From assembly GCF_002277895.1 (NCBI RefSeq), contig NZ_CP022998.1, positions 1,965,501 through 2,029,500 on the forward strand: DNA of 64,000 nucleotides. The letters are read 5' to 3'. This document shows, in pieces, positions 18,318 through 27,087 of this stretch. The notes under the pieces are model-generated. The model was not told the origin of the DNA, searched no databases, and saw only the letters and a list, made by a program, of their open reading frames with translations. The stretch comes from Rhizobium sp. 11515TR (lineage in GTDB: Bacteria; Pseudomonadota; Alphaproteobacteria; Rhizobiales; Rhizobiaceae). Each line of letters starts with the position of its first letter. Position 1 is the stretch's first letter. The position numbers and the translations under genes are program-made.

Positions 18318-19463
18318 CTAACCGTCGCTGTTCAGGCCAAGTATATTTTGATACAGGTGCAAAGTATCCCGTGCCATGGCGGAAGCCGAAAAATTCGATC
18401 GTATCGTACCGATATCGGGCATGTTGCGGGCGCCCCATAGCGGCTCGGTGATCGCTTCGGCCATGATGCGCGAGAGATCATCGGCATCTTCCGGTTTGGC
18501 GAGTGCGGGGCTGTTTTCGCCAAGTGCTTCCGCAACGCCGCCGACGCGCGAGGCGATGACGGTCTTTCCAGCTGCGAGCGCTTCCAGAACGATATAGGGC
18601 ATCGCCTCGGCGCGCGAGGGGACGACGATATTCTGTGATACCGTGAAGGCTTCCTGCACGCGCATCGCCGGCAGCATGCCGATACGGTGACCGAGGCCCC
18701 GTTCGACCATCATCCGGTGATATTTGTCTCTGTCCGGTCCGTCACCGATCATGAGCGCTGACAGTGGCCTGCCGATCCGGCGCTCCGTTTTTGCAAAGGC
18801 GTCCACAAACAGATCGGGACCTTTGAGGTCCCGCAGCATGCCGATATAGACGAAATGCACGGAGTCCGATCGTGTCGGTATGGTGCGAAAATCTCTTTCG
18901 CTGATGCCGTTATAGATCATCACAGAGCGGGTGCGCGGCTTGCCGATCTTTCTTTCATAGGTGCGGCGCTCGAAGTCGCAGATAAAGATCAGGCCATCGG
19001 TGAGAAACTCGAGCATTCGCTCCAGGCTGTGCACAAGCATGCCCTGGAACGAGCCGCGCGAGAAATGCAGGCTTCCGCCATGCGCTGTATAGAGGCGGGC
19101 TACGCGATACCTGTTGACCCGCAGGATCGAGCCGAGAACGCGCGCGAGCAGGCCGCCCTTGGCGCCATGCCCGTGCAGCACATCCGGCCGCAAACTCTTG
19201 ATTTCTTTATAGCTGCTCCAAAGTGTTGCAGCATCCGAGAGGGTAATTTGCCGTCGGATCGGCAGGCGGACGACGCCAAGAGCCAGGAACGGCGCGATAT
19301 CGTCGAACAGACGATCCTCATGCTCGCCGCCTGTCAGGCTGTCGCAAAGTATGCCGACCTCGTGGCCCGCTTTGCTCTGTTCTTCCGCCAAATCCCGGAC
19401 ATGGCGGAAGACGCCGCCGACGGGCGATCTGAAGCAATGAAGGATACGAAGCGGTCGGGCCAT
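18318..19463 (-). CDS. Glycosyltransferase family 4
   Basis: The 381-residue GT-B protein opens with RILHCFRSPVGGVFRHVRDL, an acceptor loop with GGV, and has HGHGAKGGLLAR in the N-domain. The C-domain carries FVYIGMLRDLKGPDLFVDAF at about residue 210 and the E-x7-E motif in PSRAEAMPYIVLEALAAGK. It is a paralogue in layout of the GT4 at 14194-15429, though the two are clearly diverged. It lies between the Wza-like gene (12 bases) and the initiating transferase (76 bases), all on the minus strand. The donor sugar is unknown. Confidence 0.9.
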   Translation of the reverse strand: MARPLRILHCFRSPVGGVFRHVRDLAEEQSKAGHEVGILCDSLTGGEHEDRLFDDIAPFLALGVVRLPIRRQITLSDAATLWSSYKEIKSLRPDVLHGHGAKGGLLARVLGSILRVNRYRVARLYTAHGGSLHFSRGSFQGMLVHSLERMLEFLTDGLIFICDFERRTYERKIGKPRTRSVMIYNGISERDFRTIPTRSDSVHFVYIGMLRDLKGPDLFVDAFAKTERRIGRPLSALMIGDGPDRDKYHRMMVERGLGHRIGMLPAMRVQEAFTVSQNIVVPSRAEAMPYIVLEALAAGKTVIASRVGGVAEALGENSPALAKPEDADDLSRIMAEAITEPLWGARNMPDIGTIRSNFSASAMARDTLHLYQNILGLNSDG

Positions 19464-19475
19464 GAGCGGGCGCGG

Positions 19476-20051
19476 TTAGAATAACCGCTCTCTGACATAG
19501 ATGGTGTCGCCCGCCAGCACCGGATCGGAGATGCCGACCCGTCCAGTCATGACATGACCGTTGATCTTGCGGGTGACATCCGCGTTGGATTGGTTGGCCC
19601 GGCTGGTGAACCCGCCTGCGACCGCGATGGCATTCTGGATGGTCATGCCCGGCACATAGGAATATTGGCCCGGCTGGCCGACTTCGCCCATAATATAGAC
19701 CGAGCGATAGCGGTCGATGTCGATGGTGACGTCTGGATCGCGAATATATCCCTGGCGAAGCTTCTGCGCGATCTGGCCGGAGAGCTGCTGCAGTGTGCGG
19801 CCGCGGGCAGCGACCTGGCCGATCAGCGGAAAGGCGATATAGCCGGCTTGGTCGACAGTATAGGTGTTGGTCAGCCCGGCTTGATCGAACACCGTGACGC
19901 GCAACCGGTCGCCGCTATCAAGGGTATAGGGCTGGATCGTGGCCTCGTTGAAGGCTTTGGGCGCCGGCTGATAGGTGTTGCAGCCGGTGAGCGCGGCGCT
20001 CACGGCGGCCATGCCGAGTGCAAGGACAATCTTTGACTTTGCGAAGGGCAT
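19476..20051 (-). CDS. Wza-type polysaccharide export lipoprotein
   Basis: The 191-residue protein is a short outer-membrane polysaccharide exporter. It has a signal and lipobox LTGC with Cys at about residue 24, the Poly_export domain (YTLDSGDRLRVTVFDQAGLTN) and a following SLBB-like domain (RYRSVYIMGEVGQPGQYSYV). It lacks the longer C-terminal barrel helix of E. coli Wza, as is normal for rhizobial short forms such as ExoF/UppC-type proteins. I chose the ATG at 20051; the open frame extends to 20156 but those residues do not look like a signal. It leads the minus-strand operon and is divergent from the Wzc-like gene. Confidence 0.88.
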   Translation of the reverse strand: MPFAKSKIVLALGMAAVSAALTGCNTYQPAPKAFNEATIQPYTLDSGDRLRVTVFDQAGLTNTYTVDQAGYIAFPLIGQVAARGRTLQQLSGQIAQKLRQGYIRDPDVTIDIDRYRSVYIMGEVGQPGQYSYVPGMTIQNAIAVAGGFTSRANQSNADVTRKINGHVMTGRVGISDPVLAGDTIYVRERLF

Positions 20052-20242
20052 TTCGCGCTCATTGGAAAGGGAAGACACTGCCGTCGTTATCGATCCGTTA
20101 GGGTTAACGGTCGGTAAAGAGCAAATCAAATTCCAGGAAAAAATTAGAGATGCCAAAAATAATGCTGGCGAAATACTATTAACGCTTGGGTTACCATAGT
20201 CGTTTACGATTAATTTTGGCTTTCTATTACGGAGTTTTGCAT
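20052..20242. promoter_or_regulatory. Divergent promoter region between Wza-like and Wzc-like genes
   Basis: An AT-rich 191-base gap between two divergently transcribed polysaccharide genes. It should hold both promoters. GGAG at 20231-20234 is the ribosome site for the plus-strand gene. No operator could be defined by eye. Confidence 0.55.
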
Positions 20243-22501
20243 ATGTCCGGTGTCAACAACACCCAGCAGGATGTGGACATCGATCTCGCTCAGCTCTTTC
20301 GCGCTGTGTGGCAGCGGCGGGTGCGCGTCGTTGCCATCACGCTGGCAGGCGCCTGCGCGGCATTCGCGATCGCCAAGGTCATGTCGCCGGAATATCGCAG
20401 CGAGGCCCGCATCCTCATCGAGCAGCGTGCGCCTGCCTTTGCGGCGACGACATCGGGCAACGATGCCGGTGCCGGACCTCTATTGGACGAGCTGAACATT
20501 GCCAGCCAGGTGCAGATCCTGCAGTCGGCGGATCTGGTGAAGCAGGTCATTACCAATCTCAAGCTCTACGATCGTCCCGAATTCGCCGCCGGCAACAACG
20601 GTTCTGCTCTCTCTGATATTCTGATCAAGCTGCATCTGAAGCGGACGGCGGCTGACAAGGCCCCTGAAGAGCGGATGCTGGACGCCTTCAACAGCCGCCT
20701 GCAGGTCTATCAGATCAACAGCTCGCGCGTGATCGGCATCAGCTTCACGTCCCGCAATCCGGATCTCGCCGCCAGCGTGCCGAACGCGATGGCGCAGGTC
20801 TATCTATCCATGCAGAGCGGCGCCAAGCTCGATTCCAACAGCGAGGCGACACGCTGGCTGGAGCCGGAGATCGCCAAGCTGCGCGACAAGGTCAGCGAGG
20901 CGGAAAAGAAGGTTGCGGATTATCGTTCCGCCAACGGTCTTCTCCAGACCAGTCAGAACAACAATTTCGCCACGCAGCAGCTCGCGGATATTTCGACGCA
21001 GCTGGCGCAGGTGCGTGGCGACAAGGCCAATGCCGAGGCGAGGGCGCAGGCGGTGCGCAGTGCGCTGTCCAGCGGCCGCTCTACCGATACGCTTGCCGAT
21101 GTCGCAGGCTCGCAAACTATTCAGCGGCTGAAGGCGACCCAGTCTAATCTTGAGTCGCAAATATCGGATCTGTCCACGACGCTGATGGATGGGCATCCGC
21201 GGCTGAAGAGCCTGCGGGCGCAGCTGGTCGATATCCGTCAGCAGATCGATCGCGAGACCCAGAGGATTCTGGCAAGCATCGAGAACGAGGCGAAGGTTGC
21301 GCAGCTGCGCGAGCAGCAGCTCCTCGCCCAATCGAATACGCTGAAAGCCGACAGCGCCCGGGCAGGGGAGGACGAAGTCGGCCTCAATGCGCTGGAGCGT
21401 GAAGCTGCGGCGGAGCGACAATTGCTCGAAACCTATCTCGCCCGTTATCGCGAGGCGGCTTCTCGCGTCGACAAGAATTCCAGCCCTGCCGATGCACGCA
21501 TCGTTTCCACGGCGGTCGAACCGGTCGATCCGTCTTTCCCGAAGGTCGGCCCGATCGTCGTCGTCGCTACCCTTGCCACCTTCATCCTCACGGCCATCGT
21601 TATCATGCTCGCGGAGCTGTTCAGCGGCCGTGCATTGCGGCCGGTCGGACCTGTTCGCAAGGAAGATGCCGTCGCGCTGGAGGCGGCGAAGCGCATTCAA
21701 CCCATCGCCGAACCGGAGCCGGTTCGGCCAGTTGCGCGAGCAAGCAGCGTCGAGGCGCCCACAAGCATGCTCTCCGTCCCCGTAGAGGAAATCCCGGTTC
21801 AGGCTGCGGATACGGTAATTGCTTCGGAGACGGCAATCGCCTTGGACACCGCAATCGCTCCGGATCACGGGCCGAAGCAGGTTGCTCAGGCTGCCACGGA
21901 TGAAGAGGAAGATTTCTCCATCCAATCCGTCGCGGATTATCTGATCGACAGCGGTTCGCGGCTGGCGATCGCCATATCCCCGACCGGTAACAACGGTTCG
22001 ACCGCGACCGTCATGCTGGCGCGGACCATTGCCGATGCAGGGAGCCGTATCGTGCTGGTCGATATGACCGGTACTGGATGTCCCTCGAGGCTCATGGCCG
22101 AGCATGACGAACTTCCTGGCGTAACCGACCTGCTGTGCGGCGAAGCGGCCTTTGGCGATACGATCCATCCGGATCGCCTGTCGGATGCTCATCTCGTGCC
22201 GCAGGGCATGAGCGATCTTGCCCGCGCCATGCGCGGCGCTGACCGTCTGTCGCTGATCCTCGACGCACTGGGTTCGGCCTATGACATCGTTCTGGTGGAG
22301 TGTGGCGCGGCCGAAGTCTCCGGCGTCGCGCGGCTGACGCGCAGCAAGGAGACGGAAATCATCCTCTCCATGCCTGAGCCCGATGAAAGCCAGTTCATCT
22401 CAGCCATGACGGAATTCCAGAAGGCCGGCTATGAGCATATCATTCTGATGTCCGGCTGGCGTGAGGAGCATGATCCGGATACGCGCCGCGACGCAGCCTG
22501 A
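20243..22501 (+). CDS. Wzc-like polysaccharide co-polymerase with degenerate ATPase domain
   Basis: The 752-residue protein has the Wzz domain (first span about residues 30-50, IDLAQLFRAVWQRRVR before it), a long periplasmic coiled-coil region (about 200-430) and a GNVR-type second span near 450 (VVVATLATFILTAIVIMLA). An Ala/Val/Glu-rich linker follows, then a C-terminal domain like a bacterial tyrosine kinase. The Walker A site reads SPTGNNGSTAT at about residues 579-589, lacking the P-loop Lys. Walker A-prime is VLVDMTG and Walker B is VLVECGA, and there is no Tyr-rich tail. It probably controls chain length without ATP hydrolysis. It ends directly against the convergent GNAT gene. Confidence 0.88.
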   Translation: MSGVNNTQQDVDIDLAQLFRAVWQRRVRVVAITLAGACAAFAIAKVMSPEYRSEARILIEQRAPAFAATTSGNDAGAGPLLDELNIASQVQILQSADLVKQVITNLKLYDRPEFAAGNNGSALSDILIKLHLKRTAADKAPEERMLDAFNSRLQVYQINSSRVIGISFTSRNPDLAASVPNAMAQVYLSMQSGAKLDSNSEATRWLEPEIAKLRDKVSEAEKKVADYRSANGLLQTSQNNNFATQQLADISTQLAQVRGDKANAEARAQAVRSALSSGRSTDTLADVAGSQTIQRLKATQSNLESQISDLSTTLMDGHPRLKSLRAQLVDIRQQIDRETQRILASIENEAKVAQLREQQLLAQSNTLKADSARAGEDEVGLNALEREAAAERQLLETYLARYREAASRVDKNSSPADARIVSTAVEPVDPSFPKVGPIVVVATLATFILTAIVIMLAELFSGRALRPVGPVRKEDAVALEAAKRIQPIAEPEPVRPVARASSVEAPTSMLSVPVEEIPVQAADTVIASETAIALDTAIAPDHGPKQVAQAATDEEEDFSIQSVADYLIDSGSRLAIAISPTGNNGSTATVMLARTIADAGSRIVLVDMTGTGCPSRLMAEHDELPGVTDLLCGEAAFGDTIHPDRLSDAHLVPQGMSDLARAMRGADRLSLILDALGSAYDIVLVECGAAEVSGVARLTRSKETEIILSMPEPDESQFISAMTEFQKAGYEHIILMSGWREEHDPDTRRDAA

Positions 22502-23758
22502 TCAATCCGCGTCACCCCCGCCACCATCCGATGGGGCGCTACCTCCGTGTCGCGCCCGCAGCCGCTGGACGAGGGAATAGAGCTTGCGATTGGATTTGAT
22601 CGCGACCTTCGTACGCGTGATGACCCGATTCGCCATCGCCACGAGACGTCCCATGCCTGAGACGGGCAGGAAGAGATCATACTGCACCGTTTCCATCGGG
22701 CACCAGGAACGCTTGTAAATCTGATCACCGATACCGAAATCGAAGAGCGCGACGCCTTCGCGATGCAGCCGCTCGATCATCAGCCAGAACAGCAATTCGC
22801 CGGGGCTTGCTTCCGCAACCAGAGCCTCGTCGATCGAGGCAAACTGGCAGATGACATGATCTCCCTTGCGGGACAGGGCAGCGATGGCCGGAATATGGCC
22901 TTCATGCTCGCCTTTCAGGCGCAGCGCATGCATCTGCAGTGTCGCGGCGATGCCATCATCTCGGCGTCGGTGCAACATGGCGTGCAGCGCGGCCTTGATC
23001 CGGTCGTCCTTGAACGCATCGGGCAGACCGGCATCCTCGAAGCGGATCGCCTTCTGCCGGAAGAACAGATCGAGCAATGCGTCCTGCTCGTCAGGACCGG
23101 CAATCACATATTCGTAGCCGCCTCTGGCATCGAGAAGCCGGCTCTGATGCTTGAACTTCTTGCGCCGGCGCTTGGCATTCACCTGCTTCAGGCTCGCTTC
23201 GAAGCTGCCAAGGAAGGGCATCTGAAAGGCGTGGTTCTGATTTTCAATCGATGTCAGCGAGGTGAGCGGGTTTTTCCGGCCGCGCCATTCGAGCGGGACG
23301 TTACGCAGGATGACAACGTCCACCTTGCCGCGCAAAGCCGCCGAGATGGCGCTCGCCTGAGCAGCCGTCAATTCTCCATTCGCCAGGAACCGTGCGGAAA
23401 ACAGGCCAGTATTGATATTGTTGTGGGGGCCTCCGATGAACTCGGCTCGTCTTGTCCCGCGACTGCGGATGATTTCGAGCGGCAGGATGAAAGCAACCTG
23501 GTCTCCGATCGAGCCCCGAATGATGGCGAGAGGACGTTCGAGGTTCTCCACCCAAGCTGCGCACCAGTCATAGCTCTGGTGCAGCGAGTTGAGATCGTCC
23601 CGTTCCAGCGCGCGCCATTCGGCTTCGAGCAGTGCCATGCTGTCGAAGATGTCGACCCGCAACTGATCGGCGGCGGCAGGCTCCATCTCGATGGACGCAA
23701 TCCGCTTATCCGCTGCTTCGGCGGCCATGCCGGCGATATCTCGCGTCTGGGTCTGCAT
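22502..23758 (-). CDS. GNAT family acetyltransferase, CelD/BcsL-like
   Basis: The 418-residue protein belongs to the acetyltransferase class seen in cellulose and exopolysaccharide clusters (CelD/BcsL type). It has an N-terminal domain with QSYDWCAAWVENLERPLAII and EFIGGPHNNINTGLF. A C-terminal GNAT-like fold follows (FFRQKAIRFEDAGLP, then ASPGELLFWLMIERLHREG and FDFGIGDQIYKRSWCP). It may acetylate a sugar precursor or the finished polymer in the cytoplasm. Its stop abuts that of the Wzc-like gene, so the two converge with no gap. It is placed within the cluster by context. Confidence 0.82.
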   Translation of the reverse strand: MQTQTRDIAGMAAEAADKRIASIEMEPAAADQLRVDIFDSMALLEAEWRALERDDLNSLHQSYDWCAAWVENLERPLAIIRGSIGDQVAFILPLEIIRSRGTRRAEFIGGPHNNINTGLFSARFLANGELTAAQASAISAALRGKVDVVILRNVPLEWRGRKNPLTSLTSIENQNHAFQMPFLGSFEASLKQVNAKRRRKKFKHQSRLLDARGGYEYVIAGPDEQDALLDLFFRQKAIRFEDAGLPDAFKDDRIKAALHAMLHRRRDDGIAATLQMHALRLKGEHEGHIPAIAALSRKGDHVICQFASIDEALVAEASPGELLFWLMIERLHREGVALFDFGIGDQIYKRSWCPMETVQYDLFLPVSGMGRLVAMANRVITRTKVAIKSNRKLYSLVQRLRARHGGSAPSDGGGGDAD

Positions 23759-23893
23759 CCGATCTTCTCCGCTCCGGCGGTATTCGGGCGCAGTCTGGCG
23801 GGCAACGGCTTATTTTTGGCTTAAGATGGGACACCCGCGCCGGACAAGGTACAGATCAGGGTTAGCCTTGTGTAAATCGGGGCGGGACATGCG

Positions 23894-24103
23894 TCATTGC
23901 GGGCGCGGCCCGGCCATCCACTTGATGATGCCCATCGCCGGCAGCACCCAGATGATGCTGCTGAAAAGGAAATAGAGGAAATGCACCCAGCCGGGTTGAT
24001 CGGCAAGCGTTCGCACTGCAACGATCATGGCGACGATCGCATAGATTGCAACCAGCAGCACCAGCAGAATCATGCCAATGAATTTGCGCAGGCGAAGGGG
24101 CAC
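23894..24103 (-). CDS. DUF2842 domain membrane protein
   Basis: The 69-residue protein has two hydrophobic helices (about 8-30 and 40-62) separated by LADQPGWVHFLYFL, and ends MAGPRPQ, matching DUF2842, a small alphaproteobacterial family of unknown role. The start is a GTG at 24103 preceded by GGAG. It is divergent from heme A synthase, a neighbourhood common in rhizobia, so a link to respiratory membranes is possible but unproven. Confidence 0.85.
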   Translation of the reverse strand: MPLRLRKFIGMILLVLLVAIYAIVAMIVAVRTLADQPGWVHFLYFLFSSIIWVLPAMGIIKWMAGPRPQ

Positions 24104-24215
24104 GGGGTTTTCTCCTCATTATGGCAACATGCCGCGACGGCATGCCGCAAACTCCCGGGACTTGTTTTGCACGCCCCTATCGGGCAAATCAACAACCTGA
24201 TCGAAGGGAGAAGCC

Positions 24216-25319
24216 ATGGCTGCCACTAATTTTACGACCGAACAGGCCATTTTGAAGGAAGTGGCCCGGCAGGACCGCAATCGCCGCGCCATCCGCATCT
24301 GGCTTGCCTGCGTGCTTCTGGTCCTCTTCGGTCTCGTACTGGTGGGAGGTGCTACGCGCCTCACCAATTCCGGCCTGTCGATCACGCAATGGCAACCGAT
24401 CCATGGTGTGATCCCGCCGCTGAATGCGCAAGAATGGCAGGACGAATTCGATCTCTACAAGCGCATCCCGCAATTCCAGATCCTGAACAAGGATATGACG
24501 GTCGAAGAGTTCAAGGGCATCTTCTGGTGGGAGTGGGCGCATCGCCTGCTTGCCCGCACCATCGGTATCATCTTCGGCCTGCCGTTGCTGTTTTTTGTCC
24601 TGACCGGTCGCGTCGAGCGCAAGCTCTGGCTGCCGCTTGCCGGCATTTTCCTGCTCGGCGGCCTTCAGGGCGCGATCGGGTGGTGGATGGTCTCCTCGGG
24701 GCTCGAAGCACGCACCGACGTCAGCCAGTATCGCCTTGCGACGCATCTGGTGACGGCCTGTCTGATCTTTGCCGCCTGCATGTGGTTCATGCGCGCCCTG
24801 TCGCCGCATTCGAACGAGCCCCCACCTACGCGTCATTCGGCAAAACTCGCCGGTTTGATCGCTTTCATGGCGTTGTTCCAGATCTATCTCGGCGCTCTCG
24901 TCGCCGGTCTCGATGCAGGCCTCAGCTACAATACCTGGCCACTGATGGATGGCGCCGTCGTACCGAGTGATCTTTTCATACAGTCGCCGGGCTGGATCAA
25001 TTTCTTCGAGAATCCGAAGACGGTCCAGTTCGTTCACCGTCTGGGCGCCTATGCGCTCTTCGCCGTGGTCGCCATCAACATGATCATCTCGCTGCGCGCG
25101 GCGGCGCAAACGACCCATGCGCGGCGATCCGTCGTTCTCTTCGTGCTTGTACTGATCCAGGCGATCCTTGGCATTTCGACGCTGCTGCTGCACGTGCCGC
25201 TGCATTTGGCCTTGGCACATCAGGCCGGCGCCCTGATCGTCTTCGGCTTCGCGATTGCCAATTGGCGCGGTTTCTATGGTGAACTGCCGCGCCAGACATC
25301 GATCGTCGTGAGAGATTGA
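24216..25319 (+). CDS. ctaA: Heme A synthase
   Basis: This enzyme oxidises heme O to heme A for cytochrome c oxidase (COX15/CtaA type 2). The 367-residue product has eight predicted spans, the opening GGATRLTNSGLSITQWQPIHG, EWAHRLLAR with a heme-ligand His, further His in TRLATH-like positions (YRLATHLVTA), and FVHRLGAYALF and ALAHQAGAL carrying the second pair of His. The ATG at 24216 follows GAAGGGAG. The stop codon lies inside the terminator hairpin shared with the convergent DUF2778 gene. Confidence 0.96.
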   Translation: MAATNFTTEQAILKEVARQDRNRRAIRIWLACVLLVLFGLVLVGGATRLTNSGLSITQWQPIHGVIPPLNAQEWQDEFDLYKRIPQFQILNKDMTVEEFKGIFWWEWAHRLLARTIGIIFGLPLLFFVLTGRVERKLWLPLAGIFLLGGLQGAIGWWMVSSGLEARTDVSQYRLATHLVTACLIFAACMWFMRALSPHSNEPPPTRHSAKLAGLIAFMALFQIYLGALVAGLDAGLSYNTWPLMDGAVVPSDLFIQSPGWINFFENPKTVQFVHRLGAYALFAVVAINMIISLRAAAQTTHARRSVVLFVLVLIQAILGISTLLLHVPLHLALAHQAGALIVFGFAIANWRGFYGELPRQTSIVVRD

Positions 25320-25344
25320 GGCGCTTTGCGCCTCAAATCCTTTT
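25316..25344. terminator. Terminator between ctaA and the DUF2778 gene
   Basis: TTGAGGCGC and GCGCCTCAA pair around a TTT loop, followed by ATCCTTTT. The ctaA stop codon is inside the 5' arm. Confidence 0.8.
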
Positions 25345-26653
25345 ACCGCGCGGAAGCGACGCTTGCCGCCGACGACATCCGCGAGACCACTTTCAACCGC
25401 TTGATTTCGCCACGCCGGAAGGCAGCCAGGAAGCGGTTGTAATCCTTGAAGACCACGCAGCCATTCGATTCGCCACGGCCGCCTCTGAGCATGTAGGTGT
25501 GAGCCAGCAGGCCGTCGCGGCCATAGACGCGAGCGCCGTTTGCGGGTGTCAGACGCAGCGCCTGCACGCCATGGAACAGGCTTTCCCTATAAGTCAGGTT
25601 ATACGTTTCCGGCGGCGTCGGGCCGGTATTCTTGCGGTCGACATAGCGGGGATTGTCACGCATATGGCCGAGGCCGGAATGGGCCTCGAGGCGTTCGCCG
25701 CTCGGCAGATAGACGGTCTTCGCCTCGATATCGTAGATCGCAGTGCCTGGGCCGGGGCTGATGGCGGCAAACGGGTTGATGAAAGGCTTGTTCTTGCGGA
25801 CGGAGCTGTCATCCGGATCGGCATAGGCCATCACGCGCGATGGCGGTTGCGTGGTTGTTTCGCTGTCCGTTGCCCGGGCGATGGCGCTTGTGGCGCCGGC
25901 GCGTTGCACGGGCGTTTCGCGGGCGGGGCGGGCCACGGGAATGACGTTTAGCACGGCTTCCGCCACTGCGATGTCGGCGTCTTTTGCAGGCACCGGCTTT
26001 GCTTCCGCAATGGCGGGCAGGCTGATCTCCGGGGCCGCGGAAGCGACCGCCGCTGGCTGCTCCGTGGTTTTCAGCAGGCCTGCAGCCGGCATCAGGGCAG
26101 CCGCATATTTTGCCTGGCTCAGCGATTGCACAGCGGTTGCGAAATTGATCGCGATCACCTTGCGCAGATGATCGATCTTCTCGGGCGAAGCCGCGGCCAC
26201 TTCGATACGACCGCTCTTGATGCTCGCTGCTACGTCCTGCGCCTGTTTCATGTCGGAGGTCTGCTGTGCAAGCGCATAGGCTAGTTGCAGTCGAACCGCC
26301 TCCGCACCCACACCTTTCATTTGAACATCCGCGTCTGCGATGCTGCCGAAGCGGCTCTGTCCATGCAGCGAGGTCGTCTGGCTGGCGTAGCGGGAGGGAT
26401 GGGCCACGCGGCTTGGCGGAACGATGAATGCTGATGCGCGGGGCGCCAGGAAATTATCGGCCGGTGCGGCCGCGCCGGGAAGCGACAGGACCATCGATTG
26501 CGTTGTCATCAGCGTCGCCGCGATCCAGGCGAAAGCAGCGACTGCGACGCCGGTGGCCAGGGTGCCGGGACGGATGCTGAAGGATTTTTTCGATCGCGAG
26601 GCGTAGCCGGAGCGCGAATTGAAGTTACCGAAGGTTTCGGTCACGAACGCCAT
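25343..26653 (-). CDS. DUF2778 / Tlde1-domain protein, membrane anchored
   Basis: The 436-residue protein has one N-terminal span (about 30-55), a long Ala/Pro-rich variable middle and a C-terminal Tlde1 domain from about residue 310 (TAIYDIEAKTVYLPSGERLE, then HSGLGHMRDNPRYVD). That domain is named for a Salmonella type VI effector with L,D-transpeptidase-like peptidoglycan activity. The catalytic pair is present: His385 in LLAHTYML and Cys399 in SNGCVVFKDY. The anchor places the domain in the periplasm. I start at the ATG at 26653. There is no type VI gene or obvious immunity gene beside it, so a cell-wall housekeeping role is at least as likely as a toxin role. Confidence 0.85.
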   Translation of the reverse strand: MAFVTETFGNFNSRSGYASRSKKSFSIRPGTLATGVAVAAFAWIAATLMTTQSMVLSLPGAAAPADNFLAPRASAFIVPPSRVAHPSRYASQTTSLHGQSRFGSIADADVQMKGVGAEAVRLQLAYALAQQTSDMKQAQDVAASIKSGRIEVAAASPEKIDHLRKVIAINFATAVQSLSQAKYAAALMPAAGLLKTTEQPAAVASAAPEISLPAIAEAKPVPAKDADIAVAEAVLNVIPVARPARETPVQRAGATSAIARATDSETTTQPPSRVMAYADPDDSSVRKNKPFINPFAAISPGPGTAIYDIEAKTVYLPSGERLEAHSGLGHMRDNPRYVDRKNTGPTPPETYNLTYRESLFHGVQALRLTPANGARVYGRDGLLAHTYMLRGGRGESNGCVVFKDYNRFLAAFRRGEIKRLKVVSRMSSAASVASAR

Positions 26654-27011
26654 GATACTCGTTATCCAAACTACACAGACACCAAGCCGGCTCAAGAACG
26701 CACACGCGCCCTAACGCGAGTGTCGCGTTCGGTCGCCAACTTGCCGGCTGTCTGGAAGCATGCCGAATTATGGTAACCAATTCCTTTACGATCGCTCATT
26801 CTTGGATATTCATTGAAAAAAGGGATAGTTTTGAACGCCCCACTCATCCGGGCCAGCAAAGCCGTTAAAGAGGAAATCCGGCCGACAATTGGTCGCGGAG
26901 CCTCACAGGCATTCACTTTTCCGTGTAGCTTCGGCTAATTTAGGGCAGCGGCAAAAATAAGGCCGCAAACAATGGCGAGCTCGAAATCGCGCAAAACGCC
27001 TTGCGGGCATG
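26654..27011. other. Gene-free spacer between the DUF2778 gene and argC
   Basis: About 360 bases that should include the DUF2778 promoter (transcribed leftwards). Only short, unsupported frames occur, and I see no strong repeat or RNA structure apart from the argC terminator at its right edge. Confidence 0.5.
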
Positions 27012-27057
27012 AAAAAAGCCCGGCCTGATCGATCCTCTACGGATGAACGAGCCGGGC
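27012..27057 (-). terminator. Terminator of argC
   Basis: Read on the minus strand, GCCCGGC pairs with GCCGGGC around a partly paired interior (GGATC/GATCC-like), followed by six T. Confidence 0.85.
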
Positions 27058-27087
27058 CGAACAAGCTTCGATTTGCGTCGGGCTGAG

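Noticed and set aside
14194..19463. A frameshift or gene break at the overlapping starts in the polysaccharide operon
   Set aside because: The GTGA and TTGA overlaps are ordinary translational coupling; each protein has its full domain set.
22763..23824. A 353-codon plus-strand open frame over the GNAT gene
   Set aside because: Antisense to a well-supported gene in the polysaccharide cluster; composition fits a shadow.
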